From Symbiodinium microadriaticum (Eukaryota; Sar; Dinophyceae; Suessiales; Symbiodiniaceae), in contig LSRX01000069.1 of NCBI GenBank assembly GCA_001939145.1, positions 149,146-213,145 on the forward strand: a DNA stretch of 64,000 nt, read 5' to 3'. Within the stretch, counting starts at the first letter, position 1. The number at the start of each line of letters is the position of its first letter. Below the pieces are notes generated by a model. It saw nothing but the letters and a program-made list of their open reading frames with translations. It searched no databases and was not told where the DNA came from. This document shows positions 33,291 to 45,800 of this stretch, one piece after another. The position numbers were made by a program, and so were the translations under genes.

Positions 33291-35490
33291 CGGGATGAGA
33301 TAATGTCTTCATATACATATATGTGTGTGTAGAGGAAGCCAATGCTGCTTCATGTTGAGACACGTCATACTCGAGGGCTGACCCGACTGCTGACCTTCGA
33401 CGCATCCCTTGCTCAGGTCTGGGGGATGTCTTTTTATCCGCCGCAGCTTTATCTCAGACCTTCGTTTTAGTTTTCGTCCAAGCAAGAGCGCCAATGTTGC
33501 GCCAGCTGCCATGGGCGCTGGGCTGGTTGGCTGCTTCTGAGGCTGCAGCTGCAGTGATGCTTGCCAGAGTTCAGAGATGTGAGATGCATCCTTCCAGTGA
33601 TTCTGGGTATATTTAGAATCATGATCATCCAACACTTCTGATTTAGCACGAAGGCCCTTCCACCCACAGAGCCAGCCCCCTATGCTCGAGAAAGACAACC
33701 CCCAACCGGCAGTCTCCGCACCGTTGGAGGGACAGCCTGCTGGTTGTAAAGGTTCGAGGTTTAGGGTTGAAGGTTCCCAGGTGCATCCAAGTCCCCCACC
33801 AACAACTGCCAAATCATCGGTCTCTCCATCAAAGAAAAAATGAGAGGCAGAGACGGAGAGAGACAGATACCACCTTCACCTTCGCAGTCCGACTGACCAG
33901 AATCCTAAGTGCCGCGACCCTAAAGTTTAAAGTGCCATTTAGGGTTTAGGGCTTTGGGTTTAGGCTTATCCTAAACCCCACGTCTTCATTGAGGCCTCCG
34001 ACGGCCGTCGTGGACCCGAGCATTGTTTCTTCGTTGGCTTTGCGATTGCCAGCGTCCGAGTGGAGGCATAACTGTGAAGTGAGAGATTTTGCTCTAGGCT
34101 CTTGGGTTTTGGAGTCATCGTCAATAGTCTTCCAATTAAGCACAGAATTCACAACACTCGGATGTGACAGGCAACACATGGATTCTAGGATAGGCTAGAA
34201 CACACACACACACTCTCTCTCTCTCTCTCAATTGTGCTGCATACATGCATGCATGCATTCATTCATTCATGCATATGTACATACGCAGGAACGAACGTAC
34301 GGACCTACATACATGCATGCATACAACATAGGTGCATAAACCTTTACATACATGCATCCAGACATGTATGCATGCACACATGCCTACCTCTCCATTTTGC
34401 AGACATGCATGTGTGCCTGATGGCATAGATGATTGTAAACACTGGCAATGTGCTTACCCATAGATCAACCTTGTATGAGCGCAAGTTCGATGAGTCTTCG
34501 GTCCTGTACCACCGACTATGACTTGTCCTTTGCATGCAGGCTCATTCCTCTGGATACAGCCACAGAAGAGGAGTTGGAATCGGCAGAGGCTCAGCTTTGC
34601 AGCAGTCGGGCTCGCAGTTCTCCTTGCATTCTGGTCGGTCGATGACAGTAATTAATTAGCAGCTCCCACACCTTCACACCGAACCCTGCACCACAGATCA
34701 TGGATGCAAGGGCTGTGTGGATGGAGATCAGCGTGTATGGTTTGGGGTTCAGTCGCAGGTCGTAGGATGGTTTCAGGTCTAGGATCTGGCAGTGCTCCTC
34801 TTCAGCGAGCAGAAGTGATTGAAACGTCATGTTGTGGAGTGCCGCAACTTGGTTGGGCACCCTGCTACATGCTATTGCATTTTCGGCATGGCAGCTTCAG
34901 TATTCTCAAAACCCAGAACTCTTACACGCCTCTCGAATGGCCCAAGTTCAAACGTCAACAGAAGACAGAGCCCGTTTGTTCAGACGTTCATTTCCTGCAG
35001 ATATCTTGCGTCCGAGGTGTTTCAGTTTAGAGTGGCGCCTTGACACTGCAGGTGTTATGCCCGCCCTTCTCATTGGCCAGGCCCCTTCCTTGTGTCAGCT
35101 GCCATCAGAAATCAGAGTACGATACAACGACGGAAGATAAATGAAGTATCGTCAGTACGCTTCAGCCGTTGGTCGTGGGAAACCGAGCATGTTGTGTTAA
35201 CATGTAGTCACGTCGGATGTGCACACACCTGGTAGAGATCATATCCCGGCCAGGGCTTGTCAGGCAAAGGTTCACGGATGTGTTCAGAATGCCTGAGATA
35301 ACAGTTGTTGGTCAAGGCTGTCAAGAAAACGCAGCTCTGAGGACGAGAGCCGGGTGGATATGATGCTTGCAGACATAGCAATGGCAATAACCCGCTGGTA
35401 ATCATCACATTAGCCTACCAGAGAGGAGCCGCCAGATGCCCTCAGAATTTAGAACCAAGTATGGGCGCATGCCTTTGGCGGCATGTTCCC

Positions 35491-35493
<3 letters not shown>

Positions 35494-35527
<34 letters not shown>
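35494..35527. repeat. (GAT)n microsatellite
   Basis: Eleven ATG/GAT units. Confidence 0.9.
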
Positions 35528-35529
<2 letters not shown>

Positions 35530-35753
35530 CCAGAGAGACTGATTCAGGGCCTTAGTGACTAGAAGAGGCATTTGGGGTATACTCCGCTGTTTAGAAACTG
35601 TCAGGGGGTTGTTGGAAGTCTTCAATCCCCTGGTACGTGTTTCTTTAAATCGGACAGGTATTGTGTACTGGATGTCCTGCGCTGTGCTAACTTAGAAGTT
35701 GTTCGGAACTTGAGCTGTTGATGCTCTGTGCTCGTTCAGCACCCCTAGCTCTG

Positions 35754-35756
<3 letters not shown>

Positions 35757-35790
<34 letters not shown>

Positions 35791-35950
35791 TCTCTCTCTC
35801 ATATATATATATATACATACCGTTATATATGTATATACACACACACATACTAGGGAGAGAGAGAGAGAGGGAGATCGAGATAGAGATAGACAGGTAGATA
35901 GATAGCTAGCAAGCTAGATAGATAGATAGATAGATGGATAGATAGATTAC
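35757..35950. repeat. (CT)n, (TA)n, (GA)n and (GATA)n cluster
   Basis: Four simple repeats sit back to back. The CT and GA runs can pair with each other over about 100 bp. Confidence 0.85.
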
Positions 35951-36171
35951 GGCACGTCTTCATATATGTTCGTATGTATGTATATAAACTATATGTATAT
36001 ATCTATATATATATATACCAAGAGACATATACATATATAGATATACATATGTGTATACCCTTAACCTTACACCGCTGCTGGAAGGAACACCAGCGCCTTT
36101 TCAAGCTTGCTGCAGAAGGTGTCATCAGGCAGTCTCTGCTTGTGTTTGAATCGCTTGCTGCAGCCACTGCC

Positions 36172-36216
<45 letters not shown>

Positions 36217-36871
36217 ACTACCAATACTACGCGGACTACGACACGACGGCGGACGATTAGCAGTGTTATTGGCAATCTTTCTAGGACATTTTCAGGTGGG
36301 TAGTTACCGTTATAGGAGCCTTATAGAAGGTCTATGTACATTATAGAAGCCTTATGGAATCCCTATATATCCTAAACTCCCCACCTGTAGTTTCCTTTAA
36401 ACCTTGCCGCTTTTTAGTGTATGACCACGAGAATGCTTCACTTCTTTAACAAGCTTGCGTTTCATGATGGCGCATGGCAAGAGTCCAGTGTCTGTTTCAT
36501 CGTCATTCTGACACTGAGACTAGCTGTACACTTATCGTCAGCTTTGTCGTCTTTGCTGCTCTTGCTTACTCTATGTCTAGTATGAATGATCATACCCTTT
36601 CTCAGTATCGTTCGCTTAGCATTACGTTGTCTGTCGATAGGCCAAAGTAGACAGCGTCATGTCAATGTCATTATAGGGTAATACTCAAGCCATCACGTTT
36701 TTCCTCCAGAATGTTCGACCCAATATGCCCTCAACCTTGTCAGTTTTTTTGAGCATGCCTGCCCATGAAGGGTAGAAGTGCGACACGGGCCGACCTCCAA
36801 AAACCCTTACAAGACCGTACCAGCACCTTAACATGAAACAAGAATCGAGCAACCGCTGATGCGACCTCGAG

Positions 36872-39800
36872 GCAAGCTGCTGCAGTGGATGGCTGCTGGA
36901 ACCGACCTGATCAACATGCATTGAGCCCAGATTGGGTTTGGGAGTGGTTAGGGTTTAAGGTGTTTAGGGATTGGAAACTTGAAAGAGTTTAATCCATGAA
37001 AGCCTGATGCCTGAACTTGAAGCCCGCAGTTTATGCTTAGCACAGAGGTCGGCCGTACCATCGCACTTCGCGATCTGCGACGTGCACCAAGGCTGGGAAG
37101 ATTCTTCTGGTCCAGGTTGCCATGTTGGTCGTCATAGGATCAGGTATGGCCTGTTGGGCATCATGATTATGCCGTGTGTGGTTCAGATTCTCCAGCTTGC
37201 TGATAGCTGAGGTCTAGATAAGTTGTTGCACTCAGCTACTTAATAAAGTCCTTGACGCTGCACAATTGAGCTGTCCATGCTAGCTGCGAGCATCTTTTGT
37301 TAGTGTTCTCACTTTTGCCATTTTCAATCCCATCATCTTTGCCCGTTTCATTAGCACACTACTCAGGTGTCATTGTGCCGGATTCGTGTTGTGCGAATAC
37401 GGGTTGTGGCAGTCTGGTGCGTGGAACTGCACGGATAAACACACGAAGCAAATCCGCCTTTCAGGCTGCTACTTCCACAATAAAAGAGAAGCAGAACATT
37501 TCATTAGATGTCTCTGGCCGAACCAGCGGGACATGGAAAAGCGCTGCAAGCCTCGAATCACCTCGAGATGCTATCCTCTTGAGCATCAGGTGGTGTGGCA
37601 ATACCGGAATATGTGCTGGCGGGGATACTGCAGTGGAACGTGACTCGCCCTGTTCATGTATGGACGTGTAGACCATGTAGGGCCGCCATGCAGCCACCTG
37701 ACTCGTGATGCTTCCAGTCCAGCGCAGCAGCCGCAATACTTAGGAAAATGCGCCGTCGTAACTACGCCCCCCTACCCTATCCACCCAGTTACCGCGTGCC
37801 GTATGCACGAGGCACAGTGTAACTACCAATGCAATTCGGGAGAATCCATACTGACCGAGGTCCGCATGATGGACATGGACAGCGCGTTTAGACGGTGCAC
37901 TTGGATGCTGGGCCAAGCAGTCGATACTGTTAGCCGATCAACATCTTCAGCGTGGCTATATGGGTTTGCTTAACTCGAGCTTCACATCCGTCATGAAGTC
38001 GACGCAAGATTTTGATTCGTCGTCGCTACAGCACATATTCTGCTGTCGCTAGTCAGATGCTTACAGTGCTTGTCCTTCTGCCAGTCTCCAAGATGTATTC
38101 CTATACGGGTCATAGCCTTGAAGAAAAGGGGGTTGTAAATCAGGATCCCCAGAACCCTGAAACCTACAAAATCCTACAAACACCTGTGCCTCCTTGGCTT
38201 CTTACCTTTGAGCCAACCGAGGCGAAGCGATCTCCACAACAACTGCACTCGTCCGAAGCCGCACAAGGCAGAGCCCTGCGAGGGCCGAACCAAAATGCAG
38301 AGTTTAGGGCTTCTAGGGGTTAGGAGGTTTAGGCTTTTGGGTTTAGGAGGTTTAGGCTTTAGGGTTTAGGAGGCTTAGCCTTTAGGGTTCAGGATTGTAT
38401 TTAAGTTACCAGAATAGGGATGGATAGCAAATAATATGGTTTCTTTGTTATGGTAACTTAAGTTAAATCCCCTATCAAGAACGCAGCAAACCCCGGCAGG
38501 AGGTCTACAACCAGACAGCAGCTCGGCAGATAATTAGCTTCGGGACGGAGGTCGTTGTAGGTAGCCGAACTTTGCGGCGACAGAACAACTTCCTTATATG
38601 TTGCAACAGACCATAGTATACCATAACATGATATAATGTGGTATAGTACACTATAGTATGCTATAGTACTATAGTATACTATAGTATAGTCTAGTATACT
38701 CTAGTATATTGTAGTATATTGAGAGTATGTATGTATATATATATATATATATAGAGATTGCAAGAGACACCTCAGGTCGGCATCGTGGGCTTCGGCACCA
38801 TCGGCCGGGGTGTGGGCCAACGAGCGGCTGCGCTGCTCGGCTTGCGATGTTTTGGGGCTCAGAGGGAATTTGAGGGTTCAGAGTTTGGGGGTTCAGGGCT
38901 TGGGGTTTTGGGTTTATACTGTTTGGGGTGTTGAGGGTTTGGGATTCAGGGCTTAGGGTTTCAGAGTTCAGGGTTTAGGGTTTAGGGTTTGGGGTTTACG
39001 GGTTTAGGGTTGTGCGGTTTTGTTGTGGGGCTGTGGGGTAGTACCCCGAAAGCTAATACCAGGGATCCCACGGCTAACAAGGCTGCCGCTGCAATGGCAG
39101 CTCGGGGTCGGGTTCTGGGGTTTTGGAGCAGTTGCGGTTTCGGTTTCTTGCAGCTTTTCGACTCAGGGGTCTGGTGCAACACCCTTGTTGGATACAATTT
39201 TATTACATTCTTGTTATGATGAAACCCAATAGGGAATAACAATGATCATGTTCAATATAGTCCCAACAAGGCTCCACAGTATCTCTGGGGAACTCAGCCC
39301 CTTGTGCACGTCTGCAACGGGTTTGGTGGAGTTGCTGTGATCACATGGTCCGGGTCAGGGTTTCAGTTCGGGGATGATACTAGAAACAACAACAGGTCAC
39401 GTATATATATATATATATATATTATGTACACACACATACATACATATATACTTGAAATAAGAGAATATGAGTGATGAAATCAGTAGTCTCAGATCTGCTT
39501 TCTAGGGTTCCGGGCACCCCAAGCCCCGGACCAGAACAGCTCCAGGTTTGGAATGCGAGTCATCGCTGTCGACGAGCCGCTTTTGCCAAAGACAGGACAT
39601 GCCCAGAGAACCCAATACCCCTTAATTAAGGAATACACCTTCAATTATACAGGGGCCTTAATATTATGATTTAAAGTATATTCCTTAATAAGAATATACC
39701 TTCAATTATGCAGGGGCCTAATATTATGATTTACGGTATATTCCTTAGTCTAGGAATATACCTTCAGTTATATAGGGGCCTTAATATTATGATTTAAGGT

Positions 39801-42800
39801 ATATTCCTTCATTAGGGATATCGGGTTCTCTGGGAGTCACCTCCAACATTTGGCCAAGGGCTGCTAGCCAGAGAGCCTCAGTTAAGGGACACTCCGTCAA
39901 GCGTAGCATGAACTCCCTTGCCGGGGATACACACAGCTCCTAGTATCGGGCTCCCTGAGTGAGTTTTGGGCTTTGGAAGCTTGGTGTTGAGGTGCCGGCA
40001 TGCAAGAGGAATGCAGCTCCTTTCCTGTGACCATGCAAAGCTATTTTGCGTTGGAGCCCTCCGAATCCTGAACCCATGGCTGTCACGGGAGGTCCTCAAC
40101 CAGCACCGATTCTGTTTGAGGCTCCAGGCAAAAATCTCGCATGAAAGGCGGTCGGGTCTTGATCCACCCGGCATCCACTTCCAATCTCCTCAGCCTTAAA
40201 GGTGATGCTTAAGCCTTTCATTTTTTCCGTACGGGATTCCTGGTTGGAGCTTCTTCAACTTCTGACAGTCGGCCGAGGTATATTCCGTCACCAGTTCCAT
40301 CCTACGTCTCCTGGATAGGTCCGCGGCTGTGTTCAGTGGTACAGTGTCTGGGTTCGTTTCAGTGAAGTGGAGAGAACAGACAGCGGACAGGACAGTTACT
40401 CTTGATGAGTTGCGCGTGCATGCTACAGTGGTGCCCGTTTCAAGCGCGAGCACTGGTTGCAGTAGCTTCGCATCCTGTCAATCTGCTAGTTGTGCCATTT
40501 AGCTTAGTTCCCTGCTGGCAGCAGTACCGTCTGTGGCTTCAGCCAGAAGATCTAAGCTTTATATTTCTATTTACACCTGGCTAAACTCTAAACCCGGAAC
40601 CTGAAACCCCAAACCATAGTCCTCGTGTAGGCCATGCCCTGGCAGAGCTGCATGAGGTCATGACGATCAGCTGCCCAAGCTGATGGCAGAGGCAGGCGAG
40701 TCACAAGATCCATGCGAGTTTGTTGGGTACGTCTCCGGTGTGCTTTTGTGCGACAGTTTGTGAGGGTTGGACCCAGTTTCGTAGGGTTTGGGGTTTAGGG
40801 TTGGGGGAGTGTTTGGCATTTGTGGGATCTATATTGGAACGCCTTCAGGATCGAAGCCCCGCCCCCAAGCCCACATTCGTTTCAGACCCTAAACATTTGA
40901 AGAAGCTGTTTGGAATTTATAATCCCTGACCCCCAACTCTGAAAACCAAACCCGAAACCTTAGACACAACAAAAACACCTCCGGCGCCCTTAAGCCTTTG
41001 AAGAGGAGCTACAAAAAGGCTCGCCCCCAAAGTCTTAGGGTTAAGGGTTTAGGGTTTCGGCCTAACCCATCAAAAAACGTCCTGAAACCAAAACCCTGTA
41101 AACTGGGAGGCCGACTTTGTGGTGGTGGCTGTGCCACTGGTGCCGGCCACGAGGGGCCTCATCGGGCCCAAGGAGCCAGAGCGAACTAGCGAGGGGAAGG
41201 AAGGTTTTGGTTCGGGTCTTGTGGTTTTGAGTCTCTGGGTTTAGGGTGGTCGCTGGGTTTGGGGTTCATTTTAGGATTTCTGGTTTATAGTTGTTTGGGA
41301 CAGTACAATAAGGTTTGCGGGTTTTGGGGTTTGGGATACAAAGGTCTGTCATTATTTTAGGGTGTAGGACACTCCGAAGACCTCTTCCAGTTCCCCGAAT
41401 TCCCATGTGCCTGCGTTCCCCCTTCAAAGGAGTGCTCTTTAGCTGGAGAGCAGCTGCCCTTTTCCTTGTAGGATCTGCAGTGGCTATCGGTAGGACTCGC
41501 GACGTGCATGTCTTTGTGGTGTTCAGAGGCTTTCAGGTGGCGGAGTTTACCGCAGTTCAACGGGCACCGATTTAGGGGGATAGAAGCTTACTTGGGTCCC
41601 TTGGCCTTTCAGGCCTCTTGGCTGTCAGGCTTCGCCACACGCTGAGCCTGAGCTAAAAAACTCTAAACTCTAAGCCTTAAAACATGCTTAAACCCTGCAG
41701 CACACCTAATCCGATACCCTTGAGGAGCTCTCTTACATGAAGCAAGATGGTGTTCTGATCAATGTGGCTCGTGGGCCCATCGTGGATGAGAATGCTCTCT
41801 GGCAGACACTGCAAGGCGAGCAGATAGGCGCTTCCGCTGGGCAATATAAAAAGCAAATATATGTCAATGTGTATGTGTAGGTATATGTATATGTATGTAT
41901 ATATATATATATGCACAGATTCACTTATCAGCAATAGTTTGTAGAAGCACTTCAGCCGAAGTCAGGAGTGCCTGGTGTAGCTTGCATAAGACCGATGTCT
42001 GCGCAGACAGTGCAACCAAGCACTCAAATCCCGAATGCCCGATGTGGGACCTGCGATGCTCCTAATGGAGGAGTTCTTGCAAACCGTGGGAGATTACAGG
42101 TCGATGTGACGGACAGCACTCTCTAGTAGCCGAAACCCCAAACCTCTCGACCAAAGTTCGATCTGACCCTGAACGCCCCTTGCCCCCAAAGCCTAACTCT
42201 CACAGTCCCGGTGGACCCTACAACCCTGTTGCAGGTGGGGCAATTCTGGATGTCTGGTGGCACGATTTCTCCTGGTACCAGAACGGCAGTCACTAGGTTG
42301 ATGTTCTTTGCTTGCTGTTTATTGAGATTGGGGATTCCTGACATTGTCGCTGTCCACTTTGCTGGACATTTGGCACCCGCACGTGTCTCAAGCCCGGGGT
42401 TCGTTTTCCCACGCACTGCAGAACAGCTCGTTTCTGAGATTCTGGAACTTCCACCTGCAACCCTAAATCCGAAGTCGCGTCAGTCGTTAACTTCTCAAGG
42501 CCAGGGAGAATGGCGGAGCTGAGACCCTCAGACCCGGCTCGTTCCTCGCTGCTTGCACCGCATGCGACTTTCCGGGCTCATTTCCCCGGGGGCCGCCCGC
42601 ACTCCTTGCCCGGCCCTGGCTGCAAGGGAGCTGTAACGGTGTGGCTGTGCAGTTGCGTGCCACTTTGGAGAAGAAGCAGGCGGCAGTCCCCGGGCCATCG
42701 GACGCCTTCGCTTCCTGCTCGGACAGCAGACAACTGCGTCGACGACGAGTATCGTCAGCGCTTGGACGAAAGTTTTCGGTACTTGATATTGCCCATGGAG

Positions 42801-45800
42801 CCTGCGCCTTTTAATATGAGTGTATGTGTTGCAGGACTTGCAGGAGCAGCCGCCATAGCAGGTTTTGCACAGGCCAACCTGGCATGGCTGCTTGGTGGTT
42901 GGAGTGTTTCCCTGGAGGACTCTCAGCGACGGTGGTCTGAATTAAAAGAAGCTTTGAACCAGCACCCGCGCTGCGAAAAGATACCGATCGAGCTGCTCAA
43001 ACATCCATACTACGGGGACCTAGCCAAACAAGGCTTCGAGCAGAACGTCTCGGCCGAGCTCCTGGATGAGTATTTCGAGGAAATAGTGCCACCGCTCTTG
43101 GGCGATCCGGAGCTGCAGTCGTTTTCCTTGCCGGTGCTGCAGGGGAAAATCTCGAAGAGGAGGCTTTTCAGACTCATCGGTCTAGTCCTGGATCCTTTGA
43201 TCGGGAAAGGTCTGCCCATAGTTTCGGACTTTGCATACACGCCGCTGCCGGACCATTGGAGTGCGGAGCAGGCCGAGCAGATCATGACTCTCCTGGAGCG
43301 TTCCAACAAGCACGTGAAAAACTTGACCTTACACTTTCTGCATGAGCGGATACCAGGTGAGTCGCTGCTTCAGCATTGGAACGACGCCTTGTCATCGTTG
43401 TTTGTGCAGTTTGCATTCTTCTCCGGAGAGGATTTGTGTGAACACTGCAAGCAATTCGTCGCCTTAATGGTCAGCATACTGCCCCTGCTGTCTGGTTCGA
43501 GTCAATTGAAGAATCTGGCGTTGAAGCTGCTGTGCAAGCTGCCAGCCACTAGCCTAGCCCAGCACCGGCAGCTGATTGCCAGCTGCCACGACAAAGACAG
43601 CAATACCTGGCTCCACATTGCGGCTGCAGAAGGCAAACTGCAGGCCTGTGAGATCTTGGTGGACATCGTGGGCCTTCCCTTGCATGCACGGAACTATGCT
43701 GGCTTACAGCCGCTGGCCCTTGCGGAGAGTTACGAAGTTGCTCATTTTTTGAGGAGTAGGATGCACTTTCGGGAGACCCGGTTCGGCCACGGGAATGCTT
43801 TCGCTGAGATGATGAAGGATGAGAGGCTGGTGTCCGAGGTCGTATGGCACACGATTCCTCTTCCTGGCCTCGCCGGAAAGTTTAGAGGCCTTCACTCCTT
43901 CCTGGAAGTGAAGGTGGGTGGAGGGGCCAAGAGATACGTGCTTGAGAAGGCTGGCTCTGCTCCCATGGAGGCACATCAGAAGCATGGCGTCTTCATCGGC
44001 AGCGACGATTTGGGCACCAACTTGCTGAGCGCGGATGGTGTTGACACGTACAGCAAGGAATTGCGCCTCTCCAGCGGCAGTCTGAAGTCTGGGCTGAAGA
44101 TGAAGGACTTGTACGAGCAAGCTCATAGCACTGGACCCTATGATCTTGCAACTTCGAATTGCCATCATGCCGCCAGGCTCGTCTTCAATCACTGCTGCGC
44201 CCGAGAAGCAGACCGGGTTGCCACAACCCCCAACGAACTCGTGGCATTCGTGGCTGGTAAATTGCAGCTTGACTTGCTCGACTCAAGAAGTTTTGGCTCC
44301 GAAACCTCAGGCTCAGAATCTGCTTCAGTTGAGTCTGAATTGACCTCGTCTGCCCTCCGTGCGGCTCCGCAGGGGTTTACGAAGGCGTTCGACGTGTCCT
44401 CCGACCCTCTCGCTTTCGTTGCTGCTGCCCTGAGCCATGCGGTGTATGACGAGAATCCGGCGAGCATTCTGAAGCCAAGACGGACCGCTGCATATGCCGT
44501 CATCCACAGCGCATTAGAGCAGCCGGTTCATGTGCAAGACTCCTTAGTGGAAGCAGGTGGCAGTCGCATTTTTGAGGGACGCGAGAAAGCAGTCGTGAAT
44601 ATCCGTGAAGATGGGATCTTTCAGACCACCCTGGCCAAGAATCAGCCGATCTGGATGGGTCATGAGTATGACTTAACTCGGGACTTTCGAGGTGAGGTCA
44701 TCGTCCAAGAGGTGGCGATGCCAAGAGTCAAGGTGCTGCACACCGTGCACGCCGGAAACAGCGTCAGCCCGGTGGAGTGGCTCCTCGCTAGGTCTGGCGA
44801 CGTGATTTACCTGTGCTTCCGTGGTACGGATGATGTCCAGGATGCCGTGATTGATCTCAATGTCCTGCCAGACTTTCACAGATTCAAAGAGTACGGCATC
44901 GGCGTGCACGGAGGGATTGCACATGCCCTCGAGCAGCAGGGAGATAGAGTTTGCCACGTCGTGAGCGATGTGCTGCAGGCTTTGCAGAAGCGTCGTCGAC
45001 CTGGAGAGCCCCTGGTCCTTTGTGGCCACTCGCTCGGGGGAGGCTATGCCCAAGTGATGGCTGTCCACTTGCTGAGTCGGGAGGAGGATGTCGCGGCTGT
45101 CCGAACCTTTGGTGCTCCTCATGTCTTCGTACCAGCGCGTAGAAAAACCTCTCCATTGTGGAAGCAGTTGTGTTCGATAAGCCAGCATTGGGTGCGGGAC
45201 TGGGATCCCGTTCCACGGTTGCCCCTTTGCAAAACCTGGCTGACAGAGGTGCTGCCAAAGCTGAAACTCGAGCTCGAAGGGATCCGGGTTGGCATTGCCA
45301 AGACGCTTCTTCGGGCAATTCAGCAGGACTACAATGGAGCCAACCCGCCCTTGCTGGAGGGCTTCGACGTCGCCGGCGAGGTCGTGCTGGTGAGCACGGC
45401 ACCCATCTCCGCCCACGTTGCACCGGAAGGAGGACCGTCTCAGAAGGATTTTCTCAGTGAGAAGCCCCCGGAGGCATCGATGACTCTGAACAAGCTGAAT
45501 GCCTACCACGATATGAAGGCATATTTGCAGATTGCTCGTCTGTTGACTGGCCCAGAAGCGGCCTGATAATTGATACCCGTCTTTCATAAGTAGTATCGTG
45601 ACAGGCGGAGGTGTCCTCCGTCGGAGCACTGACTTCGTTCCTGACTCAGCCTAAAACCTGAAAAGAAGGAAGCTGGCGAATGTGCTCTGCACGATGGTAT
45701 GACTCCGGCATCACTTGACCATGGGAGGTTATGTGAGTTCATCTCTGAGCCCCCCTCAAAGCCTCTGACTCGCTAAACCGCGAAACCACGCAACTTCCCC

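Larger units (their letters stand above)
31930..36860. other. Gene-poor stretch with microsatellites
   Basis: Holds an AGC/AGT trinucleotide tract (33105-33290), a GATG tract, CT/TA/GATA runs (35755-36060) and a GCT run (36168-36212). One candidate exon after TTTGCATGCAG at 34542 reads LIPLDTATEEELESAEAQL. Nothing else is convincing. Confidence 0.45.

Noticed and set aside
35208..35408. Small minus-strand gene at 35.2-35.4 kb
   Set aside because: No recognised domain, no splice-site support and A/T-rich third positions, unlike the confident exons.
37297..37671. 124-codon + frame (MLVFSLLPFSIPSS...) as a secreted protein
   Set aside because: It overlaps in another frame the dehydrogenase-like stretch AEHFIRCLWPNQRDMEK, which has better family support.
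42485..42510. CTCAAG just upstream of the lipase start as a spliced-leader relic
   Set aside because: Only six to seven bases match the end of the dinoflagellate spliced leader; the preceding ATTTTGG part is absent.
44673..45629. 318-codon minus-strand frame
   Set aside because: It is a shadow of the lipase ORF, which has the catalytic motifs on the + strand; the minus frame has no domain.
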